From contig NC_086178.1 of assembly GCF_023053635.1 (NCBI RefSeq), forward strand, positions 38,796,726 through 38,860,725: DNA of 64,000 nucleotides, read 5' to 3'. This DNA is from Elgaria multicarinata webbii (Eukaryota > Chordata > Lepidosauria > Squamata > Anguidae). Made by a program: the position numbers and the translations under genes. Position 1 is the stretch's first letter; every line of letters starts with the position of its first letter. The notes beneath the pieces are model-generated. The model searched no databases, was not told the DNA's origin, and saw only the letters and a list, made by a program, of their open reading frames with translations. Positions 46,401-58,400 of this stretch are shown piece by piece.

Positions 46401-49400
46401 GAGTTTTATCCCCAATGTGAAAGGACAAATCACTTTTATAAGCCAAATTACTTTTCACCCAGATCAAGCTATTCTATATTGTAATGCCTTAAGGAGTTTT
46501 GTGAGAACTGCAACTTTTATAACGTCTCTGGCACTCACTGGGTAAACTGATGGCAAAGTTATGTCAAATACCCAAACATTTTATGTGAGGAGGGGAAATG
46601 TTACAGTCCACTCCTTTGCATTGTCAGTGTAGCTGACAAAACTCTTCACATGGGCCCTGGATACAAGAGGAACTGTATGAGTAAGGAAAAGAGATAGACG
46701 ACTGGAACCTAATGGGAAAAGATTCAAGAGTTACAGAAGCTTAGGTGCTGGGAGTCTAAAGGCAGATAGGCTGGCATAAGGGGGAAGAAGCATGGAATGG
46801 ACTGTAAAATAAAAATCATACCCAGACCTCTTGCAATTGCATGCCACTGGCTTAGGAACAGGGGCACTGAGCTGAAGGAACAACCCACTGAGTAATACTT
46901 CTTGAAAAATGCATGTGAAATTCAGTCAGAGGTTTTGCCACATTACTCACTTGGGTAGGTGTGCCCTTGTTTAAGTGCAATGCTGGTGCAGATTCTCCCA
47001 GGAGAGATTTAAGTGGCTTGACTTCCGGCGTACTGCTTGTACTACTAGCTGAGGACCCAGATATAGATGCATGGACAGATGCCACAACTTTTGCTTGTTC
47101 TGGTGGGACGTACCTAAGACAAATAGATACATTATATATTAAATAAACGGTAGCTCCAATATTTATTGTTTGCACATAACTCAACGTTATTATTCCAAGC
47201 ACTAGATTGTTAATAGCTGCCAGGGTAGAGTAGCCACCATAAACTTCCATATGGCAACTATATTATGACAAGAACCCCAGAGTCCAAATGTTTCACAGCA
47301 ACTACACTAGACACTTTGTAAGATTAGTCCATTTCAATTCCATTCCAGATGACAGGCCTGCAATCTTTTTTACTTCAAAGACAGTTTTAACTGGCTGCCT
47401 GGGCACATTAGAAAGCAAAGCATGGGACTCTTCCTTCCCTAAGAATGCCTCTTGGGCCACATAGGTCCCAGAGGCATTCTGGTGGAAAGGAGAAAAGGCA
47501 GGCTAGCTGGGGAACAGTGTTTTATTTTACAGAGTGCCTGAGGGGTGGGTGGGTGTCTCTATACACACACACACAATTTAGGAAGGACAGGAAACCTCAG
47601 TGGATGCCAAGAGAGATGCCCGGGGGTGCTGTGGTGCCTGTGCGTTCAGCATTGGGAATGCCAAAGATAAATGAATAGTGGGGAAAACCCTACAAAGCAG
47701 CCAGACAGGATCAACAGTTATCTAATTAAAAGACTGTTCTGTTAGCAAACTTAAGACACTTCAAGTTTGATTTCAAAAAAAGGTGAGCAGTTTTTAACTA
47801 CTAGCTAAACAAGGTATGTACTGACCATCTTTTCTTTTCATATTTTTCTTGTAGAAATTCCTTGACTTTTTGAGGATCCCTGAAGTCTGGAATTGCTGAT
47901 GATCTGTCATCAAATAATCCTAGCCAAATCTGTTTACATACCTTTTCGAAAGAAAAAACAACAACAATTCAACATCAGGTTAAATCAATTTCAGTCCAAT
48001 TTAAGCAAAATAAACATTGTATTAAAGACAGTCATCAAATCCTGCCATTTATTTTCTCTATAAGAGCAGCTATTTAACCCAAAAAGTGAAACATTCATTG
48101 CACTTAAGGATGTACTGACTGATAGTCATCTTCTCAACACTTTTGATAAATCTTTATCTGTGCCTTCACTTATTATTAAAGCAAAACACAGATATTTTAT
48201 ATAAATACAGTTAAATACATTTTTGTTTCACCTTTCAGCCTTAACAAGGGTCCCCAACGTGATTTACAAGAGACATTTGGGAAGAGCTTTCAACCAATTA
48301 TTTAACTCAGTGGGTATGTTTCAAATTTTAAAATAAACTTTTGTAAAAAAATATTATTCAAAGAGCATATCTGAACAATATGAATAAAAATGCTTATAAT
48401 TGAAGGATTAGGCTATGTCTTATTCAGCAAAAAGAATGTTTCAGGTTTATTAGACTCAATAAGGGTCTGTCTAATTCATATAACTGTTGGGGATGTAATG
48501 CACCTAATGCTTCTTTAATTCATTTATTTTGACAATGCCCAGTAGTTGCCCCCTTTTGGGAGGAGGTTATAATAAGGATAAACTTTGTAATGAAACAATC
48601 TTTAATATGGAATGATGCGCATGTCCTCCTATACCACTTACCAGCTTCTTGGAAGTTAACACATGGTCAATGCAAATGGATTTTCAGGGCCCTTATGACA
48701 GCTAAAAGACTTATATTATCACACTGGAAGGACAAATGCTCACCTCCAATAATGCAATAGATTGAGGACTTAACAACATTATCAACATTTGAACGAGTGT
48801 TATAGAGACGAGACTTGCGAGTGGATAAGTACATGGCAATATGGTCTGCTTCTCTTGAAGCCTATACATAACCCTCCCCCACTTTTTTTTAAATGAATGG
48901 TATACTTGATGGGAAAATGATGGAAAAACATCCTATATATGTTTTTCTTTTTCTTTTTCACGATTTTTTGTTGTTTTGTTAATATTCACAATAAAGTGGA
49001 AAAATAATAATTGAAGGATACATTCTAGTCCAATTCAGAGTGACTTTCATACAGAAAAACACACACAAAGTCTTATGGTAACTTAAAAGACTAACATTTA
49101 TTTTGGCATAAGCTTTCATGGTCACTGTCCGCTTCATTAGATTGATGGGTCATGGTTTCAAGATACTGCTTTGTTTTTAATTGATTCCCAGGTATTCCCC
49201 ACCACTTTTGCACTCTATATGAAAGGTTCCAAGCAGAAGGATGTGGATGCTATGTGAGGCTCTTTATGTAGGTATTTGGTGGATCCAATGAACTGAGCAT
49301 ACATACAGTCCATTGACTTTACCCATAACCCCACCCTCTGCGCCTGCTCGTGCTTTAAGGTTGTGTGTGTGTTTTACCTTTTTACTGAACTAATCCACAT

Positions 49401-52400
49401 CAAAAAGCTCTGCTACGTCAGTAAGTTGAATGCACTTCGAATTTATTTGACATTTAATACCATGGCTTTGCAAACAAGAAAATAGAGAGAATGGGGTAGT
49501 GGTGGTAATAGACAGTGTGCATGTGCTGGGCAATTCTGGTAAACCTACAATAGCAGAGGCGCACACTTGCTCTGCATAGTGTGATATGACAATTGTTGGA
49601 TATAATTGGATTAATGCATTTAGGAAGAAGGAAATTTATTTCTTGTTTGCTATCTTCCTGCTACTAACTGCAATGAAGATAGGTTTCTGCGTACAGATTC
49701 TTGTTGTCAGTCAGCATTTAACCGCAATGAACAAAATGAAGATTCCCCAGGGTTCATCCTGACTAATACAAACCAGGAAGATGGCCAAGAATAGCTGGCT
49801 GTCATACAAGCAGGCAGGAACTATGATTTAATTTTCACTCTTATGGATTCTTTTCAGAAACTAGTAACATTTATCTAAAGCTTATGAAGATCTTTTAGGA
49901 TCTTCTATAGGAAAACAGAGATGTGTTTAAAGTTATTTTTATCAATTTCAAATCCTAGTAAAGAGTGAACCTAGCAATTGTTAATTCCTGTGAGAAGAAT
50001 GGCTTGGTTTATATAAACTTCCTCATCTGCATTCCAGCTATTTCCTAGAAACAACTTATTATTTGCCTAAAGTTTTTAAGTCCTGTACAGATATTGAGAT
50101 AAGAGCTTGCAGGCTCACAATCTGATACACACAATGAAATAGGAAAATGGAATAGGGAGGGAAGGAAACTGTGGTGAGGAAAAGTGGTAGTAGAGAGGGG
50201 GCTTCTTTAAAAAAAAAACGTATTAATTTAGAAAAACTACTGAAGTGTCTATTTCCTAATCATACAACATTTGTGCACCTGTACTTATATGGTACTACAT
50301 TCTACTTAAAGTGGCAAGAAACAAGTGGAAAATAAAAGTTTGATACTGCTTTTAGGATAGCATATGACCTGTTGGGAATATTAATATAGCATATTACTCT
50401 AACTAGTGCTTTCCAAATAGAAAATTCCATCTTTCATTACAGGAAGATAGAGTAAATATTTTATTACACAGCAGCATCTAGGCTATATTACACTATAGAT
50501 TAGACTACTTAATAGGCATTTTCCACTCAGCTGATGCATAAAACTGTGTATCAAAACCTAGTTCATTAATTCAAGTATTTGAAGAGAGTCTAACTATCAA
50601 CTATTTAACAGCTTAAGGGAACAATCTTATGCCCCCCCCGACAGCATCTGGGGGGGGGGTCATGACTGTTCAGTTTCTGGGCTCCAAGGTCAAAACACGG
50701 CTCCAATAACAGAGCCCCAAAACTACACTCCATCCCCCCACCCACGTAGTGAGCACGGTTCTGGCTATGCCCCTGCACTTGAAAGCAGAGCACAGAGATG
50801 GGAAAAGGGGACTTTCCTGGGGCTGGGGAGGGGAAGACACTGGGACATCATGCATATGACGTTTCCTATGGCGGCCCCAGCCTCCTTCCCTCACCCTCTG
50901 AAGCACCACTGCTAGACAGGTGAAATCACATGTCTAGCAGAAATGCAGGGAGGCTGGAAAGTAGAGGTGAAGATCACTTCTGTGCTTCAGCCGGCCTGCA
51001 TTGGATACTCAGAAGCCCCCATGCCGACTATCTTCATAGGATTGCACCCTTAGAGGCTGAGTGCCCCACTGCCCCAGAGTCCATAGGATAGCTCAGAATA
51101 CCCCTTCCGAGGTCGGAGACACTGTTCTGACCTCAGAAGGGGGTGTTGGAGATCTGCCCTTTGCAGCTAGTGAGAAGAGAACCAGCTGCCTCACTCAAGT
51201 TGGGAAGTCAGACTCAGAGAGGAGGAAAAGAGGGCATTCTGCTGGGCAGGGAGGGGAGTAGACCGGTGAGGCCAGGATATGACTTATCCTGAGCTCCCTC
51301 CAGTTTCCTTCCCTCCCTCTCCAAGGCACTCTCACTAGATGGACTGAAAACCCTGTCTAGTGAAAATATAGATCAGAACCTTCAGCCTGGCACGGCACAG
51401 GAATCTTCTGAGCAGCAATGGTGCAGTCAAAAAGGACACAATTTTGAGCACTATCTGGCAGAAAGGGAGGATATAAATTAAATAAACAAACATATTTTAT
51501 GTCTTCACCCAGAAATGAAGCTAGACTCATATGGTGCAGATCAGTCATAGTTTATGTTAAGCATATTTTCTTGCTTTAGTTCTGAATTGATTTGCAGATG
51601 AGCAAACAAACCACAGCTTATTTTCCCTATTTCTCTCCCATCCATTTTTGCCAGCCTTAAGAGCAGTTTCATTTTCAGGCTGCTCTTGTTGGGCACCTTT
51701 TCAGGGCAGGCAGCAGCACAAACAAGCCAGGGATATGCCACAGGTTGTGTTATGTGCAAACCAGGCCACTGCAAGCCATCTACAATGACTGGGCTTTCAC
51801 CTGCTGCAGATATTGGTAAGTATGGTTGTTACATCCAATACTTTGCTAAGTCAGGAAAACGTCTCCCATATGCTTTTGAGCAATGTATTTGAATGTGATC
51901 AGTGTATTGTTTTGAGCTTTTCATTTAAAAAGCAAAGATACAATGACTTGAAAACAAGATTCAATTGTAGAGTGATTCTGTAGAGTGGTTAAGAAGTGAT
52001 ATGCCAGTACTTTTTAGTGTGTGGGACATGGCTCAATAGGATACATTCTGGTTAAGATGCATAAGCATGAATAAGTCACTTTTCATTCATCTGAAGATCA
52101 CGCTACATGAATATAGCTTGGGGATCAAACTAACAATATGTTAACACAAGTTGTATAAAGAATGCATATTAATCTATATTATGTAGTAAGTCAATTGCAA
52201 TAAATACTAGGGATTTTCAACAGTCCAACTAAGCAACAGATCAGAACTACAATACTTGCCACAGGAAGGATTTTGAAATCATGTTCCTGTATAAAGCAAG
52301 CTATAACATGTTTTCAGTAAATTCACTATTTCCATGGGTCTTAGTCACTAATTTATTGGCTAATGTATACTTCCTAGAAATGCAAGAGCTGACAATATTG

Positions 52401-55400
52401 CTAGTCCAACATAATTTTAAGCACTTACAATTAATTACAATAATTAAAATTAATAATTGTAATTTCACTAAGAGTTATTTGCTTAGCTACCTTTGCAGGA
52501 CATTTAACTATTCTCTCCATCCCACTGAATATTGTTTTACATGATTACACTCTATCCTCTTTTTATAGTAATTGTTTCACTCCTGTTTCCTAAGCATACC
52601 AATTCATAATGATTCTGTTATACTGCATTATGATTTGAATCAGCATATCCCTTTAGAAACTTCGTAACAGGAACAATGTTTGTATGTCACACAACAAAGA
52701 ATATTGAGTAGAATGTACTAGATAAAGTCTTGTCAACTATTTGTTTTGAGAATATAAGTAATCACTAAATCTCAAAATTACCTACACATTGACCCTTTAA
52801 TGTCATTTACTGGGAGAAGCTCAGAATTTCTCCAACTTTCAACTGTAACAAGTGACCACTGCTGACATTACACTTCCCTAGAAAAAGTGTAAGAAAAAAA
52901 TATCAGAACATTAGGGAAGCTGTGCAGCTGTTGGCTCCCACCTATGATATATTTGGACAGGGTCAGCCTACACATGCATCATAGGGGAGCTGAAGTTTCC
53001 ATGTATCTGTATTATAGAAAAGTTGAAGTTTGGTGCACATAGTCCAAGACACCTTGACTACAAGAGAAGTCTGAGGGAAATTACAACAAATAGCCAAGAC
53101 TTGAGACATTAAGTTTACCACATAATAAAGGCCAGTACTCATAACAGAAAATATGTCAGGCTGTGAGAATTTTATTCACATAATATCAAAAAAGGTTTGC
53201 CATAAAGAACATGGCTGGAGAAGCTTTTAGCTCATGTACCCCTGGAACCTAGCAATTACTTCTGGTCCACAATTCGCCTGTTTGGGCCAAAAAGTAAACC
53301 ATGACTTGGAGCAAATGAGGTTTGGAAGTTACTAAAACACTGCATGCAAGGCAAGAGAAAATGTAAGCACAAGGCTTATTTCATAATGAAAAAACATGAT
53401 TGAGTGTTATACATTTTACATTTGCAGCCATTACCAGAACGTATGCCCAATATATTGGTGTCTTATCTAAAAACTGTTCAACAATTTACACTCTAAAATG
53501 ACCAAGTCACAAAACCCTGGATAAGCTATGCATATAAAAATCAAATTTGACCCTACTGGTATAATTTCTGGGAAGAGCCTTAGTTCCTATCCCATGGTGT
53601 CTGAACCTTCCCCTTTGCTGGCTACACTATATGTTAATAGTGTCTTTTATACATGCATTATTATTGTCCCTCAAAACCAGGGGCTAAAGGCTCGCTACCC
53701 CAGTGCATTAGTAGCCACTCAAACACACGAGGCTGGAGAATGCTCTTGATCTATTTACTTCTGATACTGCAGTATGGAGGCGGTCTCCTGTTCTACAAGA
53801 TGGAGGCACCAAGAACAAGGGAATCTCACAGTATATAAAGGCCCTGACTACAAGAGGGTGTTAATCTCTTTCTAACCTTTCTTTTGGTCAGTTCTGGATT
53901 AGCAAGTTAAGTTACATTCAATTTTCAAGTTAAGGTGCACAATCTCAATGAGTCATAGGTTATATTCGATGCGCCATTGGTTGAAAGTTTTCCCCTTTGT
54001 CTGCTAGCACATGATGTCCGCCATTAAAGAATGCAAATCTGGCATGTAGCCACCTGTAGCCACCCTTTGGCAGAGAAACCATCTTTAACCCTTGGCACAT
54101 TACATTCATCAGAGAGATGAAGTCTCTCCCTGCGTCTATCATTATGAGTTTGCTTAGGGAGCGACATGATCAGAATAGATGTCCTTCAATTTGCTTACTC
54201 CTGTAAACTCTTGTACTGTCTTCAGAGGCTGTGGTCAGCTACATCAGTAGCGCCAACCATAGGGTCTAGACAGACACTTTTCAAGCACTCACCCAGCACA
54301 TTACTCCCCAGCTAGTCTAAGTAAGACTCTTGGGCTCTGTGACCATACTTTTCTTGGAGAGGGAAAGGCTAACTGAACTAGCAATAATATCATATGCTTG
54401 GAATCTCTGGTGGAGACAGAGAGCGGGGGAGGGACAAAGGAGAGTAACTGTCATCCAGCAGCCATTCCAACAGGCTGTAGCAGAGGGAGATACAAAAAGC
54501 AGGGCCATGCCACTGAGACCAGGAATTCTGGGCTTCTCCTCGCTTTGAATGATTTTTATTTCAGGTGGCTGCTGTAAGACCAACTGCATTACTTCTGTAT
54601 TATAGCTGGTCATTATAAGCTCCACATAACATTAAGAACTGGTGCTTGGGTTTTCTTGTCAGTGTCCCCAACACACACACCCTTCCCTTTTTTGGGCTGT
54701 GTTGTATCTTTTTAGATGGTACGTCTGAGGACAGGGACTGTCTTGTTTTTATTGATCTGCAAGACTTTCTAGCTGAAAAGCGGGGAACTACTTTAAATAA
54801 ATAAATAAAATATTCGTATTCTCAATCTGTTAGGGTCAAAATAATTGAAGTGTTGAGTTAATCAGGTTCCTAAAAATGTAAATTATTGTCTGAATTTGTC
54901 TGCATTCCCTGCATACCAGCTGTTTTGTTTTTAAAAAGACATCTAAAAATTAAAATTTTAAAAATGTTGTACTAGTATAATTAATATCAGTTAAGTAGTC
55001 CTCAACTACAGTTATTTAAAAAGAAGAACTATTCTTGTCTTCTAATAAAGGAGAATTCTGGTCTCCTATGCTCTTATCAGGAAAAACAATTGGCTATAAA
55101 TCTCTTCCTTCTAATCATGTTAAACTGATAACAGTAAACTCTTCCATTCTTAGGCCAAGCACAAAGAAATACATTCCTCAGCAAGCAGGTGACTTTGATC
55201 AAATAAAAATAAAAATAAGGCACAGTTTAAGCTTCATGTTTATTGGATATTTTCTATCATTCTTTAAACTAAAAATATTCCACAGCTTGATTGTGCTTAG
55301 TGACTTAGCTTTGTGGCATTGGTGCAACAGCTGTGATACCTTGCTAGTGCTTAAAAGAGACACTCATTCCATGAGATATAGTAACTTCAAGACACCACAC

Positions 55401-58400
55401 AACAGGTCTCAAACAAGTAGCATTTTCCTAGTTTATGTCAGATTTCATTGTGCTGTTAGAGATCATTCCTATAACATGAATCCTAGAACCTGCACTTTTT
55501 ATTACCAGAATTTTACATTTCTCTTATACAACCATTACATTTCTAATAATTTCAAAGATCTCACTTCAAGCAACTTCCCCACTTCTCTATGCTATTAAAG
55601 CACGACACTAGCAAGCTATTGTGACACTACCCAGTTATGCAACATGAATAGGAATGAGTGTTTCTGAGGAAATACCACTCATCTTTAGAAAGGAAGTCCC
55701 ACCCACACTGGAAAATGCACTGAAGCAGCATGTTGACTGATAACAGGGGTCAGTAGGGGAGGCATTAAGAAATAAATATATCAGCAGAAGCCTAGATGAC
55801 ATCACCCCCACTAAAACGACTAAATTACAATTCACCAGGGCTTCATATCGCTCACAAATATCAACATATCCTTTTGACCTCCTACAGACAGAAAAGAGAA
55901 ACCCAAATTTTCTTGTTTTCAGAATGAACATTTAAATGGTATCTTTTTGATCAATGATAAACTACATTAATTAAAAGATTGTTTAATTCTTTAAAAGCAA
56001 TTCAGTCAATTATTCATTCTGCAATAAGCACTTACTTCATTCCCATGTTTCTGGAGGAATTCTATTTCTTGCTGTGTGAATGTGGTCATGGAAATGGACT
56101 TCACTCTATGAGGTGGATTTAAACCTCGCCTAAAAAACAAAAAGTTTTAAGATAGTCATTGCAGGAATCTTTTAAAGAAGAAAACAGCAGATTCAATGAC
56201 ACCTTAATTTTTAAAGTTACCAGTGGTAAACACATACACACACAGCACTGAGCTATCATAGGAAGTTTGAATCTACCCTTTCCGCAATTTTAGTGCTTGT
56301 TTTGAAGTACATGCCCAAAAGTTGCTGAAAAGTTAGGCTTAATAATCTTAATTTTCAATTTTATAATTCTTAAGGACATTGCTTTGCTTTATATATATAT
56401 CAACTCCAACTCTTAAGTTCATAGAGGTATTTATTCTTTCTAAGCCTTGGAGCATTTTTAAAAAAATATAAAACGGTGATTGGCTTTGAAAACTTCCAAA
56501 AGATGCCTTGAATAGCAAACAGTGAAACTTTACCACTGCTAAACACTAAAACTTGGCCAATGGGTTGGAAATCAATGCGTAAACGTGGGAGGGAATCTGA
56601 AGTTATCTTGACTTTATTACATCAAAGTACTTGAGAATTAGATTTTGCTTAGTTATTGAAATTCTTAGTAGCTTTGAAGTTTTAGTAATCTATCATGAAG
56701 ATTTCTTTTTTGTTCTCATATGTCTATATCCAAGGGTATAGATGTAGAATTTCCAGAAATGCTGAATTTCCAAAACTTTGAATTTTACAGCTCTGAAGTC
56801 ACCTTATTACTGTAGGAACATAAAATGTATAAGTTGGTTTACTCATATAATTATTAAAAATAAAAATTAACACAATAAACTTGTAATTATTATCTAAATG
56901 AAACTTTTATATTTAATATAACAAACATGACAATTTTACGAACAAACCAATTTATACATAATACATTTTAGGTTCTTATTTTATGTCTGACCAGAGGAGA
57001 CTTCACTAAATAGTCCCTGAAATATCTAAATCTTTCTAGAAGCTGGAGAAAGAATGGTGTAAAGCATCTTTTCATGTTTGTGAGGATTTTGTTGGGATGG
57101 AGAGTTTAGGAATTTGATCTAAAGAAAAAGCTATTGAGAAATTATTAAGAGAGCATTCCCCAGTTAACTTATTAGGAATGGTAACCAAACCTATTTTGGC
57201 AAAGCCCTGGTTGACCTATGGAATGGGAAAATAGCTTGGGCGGTAGCCATGATCCCTCCTAAACATCCTTTCCTGCTGAGTAGAGCCAGATGAGCTCCCT
57301 GGTTTTCCAGGAAGCTGGGGGCAATGAGTGGCAACTAGCGTGAGGTTGGCAAAAAACTCATATCAAGTCCAACCAACCATGGGCTAGAGCTCATTTGAAA
57401 GCCTACTTGACTGCCATTATTTTGCAGAAAGGCAGCATACAAAATAAATAAATAACTTCATGATAGTGAGGGCAGCAAATAAATTGTTCTCTTGTGGATG
57501 TAACTTTGTATGGGGTGGGAAGGAAGAAACTCCCCCCGCCCTGGCCCAATTTTTCCAAGGCTTTTCTTTCCAGACCTTCATATCTGTATCTAAAGACTGG
57601 ATTATTTATCCCAACTTCACCACTACTCATGTCCTTATTCTTATTAGGAATTATTTTTTCCTTAAATAAATAAATAGTATCTATTTTGGTTTCAGAAAAA
57701 CATTGACTTTTACATAGAGTGTCTAATGGCATAATAATTTGAGCTCCATGTGAGAAAATAAAGAGATTGTAATCTAGGACAGTTCAAGAGGAACAAAACC
57801 TAATTCTCACCCCAAACACAGGTCATTTATTTTTTCCTATATTTAAGTGGCTGTCACACATGGGTGTTGGGAGGGGGGAGGCAGAGAGAGAGAGCTAAGT
57901 GCTGCATATGACTGTTCGTGGCCTAATCTCTATTAATAAGAGCTCTATTGGGTTTGTGTATGCAAAGTATCTTTAGGTACACAGAAACACCAAGTGCACA
58001 AATGGGACCCTCCAATATACAGACTGTAATCTTCCCCACGTCCCACATATACATACTATATTTATCATAATGAGAAGCATTTCACTAGCATCAAAATACT
58101 TTCCCTAAAGTGGATTGTGGATCCTATTTTTTCCCCATCAGGAAGATCATGCCCTTACCCCAGGTGCTCCATGCTCCCAATAGGATCCTGCACCTCTGTC
58201 TGACAATGGCTAGGTTAATTTCAACTGCAGAAATTCAACAGCCACCATGTCATCAGTAATGTGTACAAAACATAAACTGGGGGTTTAGGACTGAGAAGCA
58301 AAGATGCTTGCAGCTATTAAACAGGAAGCTCCAAAAGTATCTTAAGCTACACCTCTATATAAAGATTACAGTTTACTGCAGGAAGGATTAGTGACTCAAT

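Noticed and set aside
53800-53860. TATATAAAGG promoter-like word in AGFG1 intron 2
   Set aside because: No downstream coding sequence or element structure supports it; treated as chance.
55035-55598. 187-codon plus-strand frame in AGFG1 intron 2
   Set aside because: No domain, no homology I know, AT-rich codons and an irregular composition; best explained by chance.
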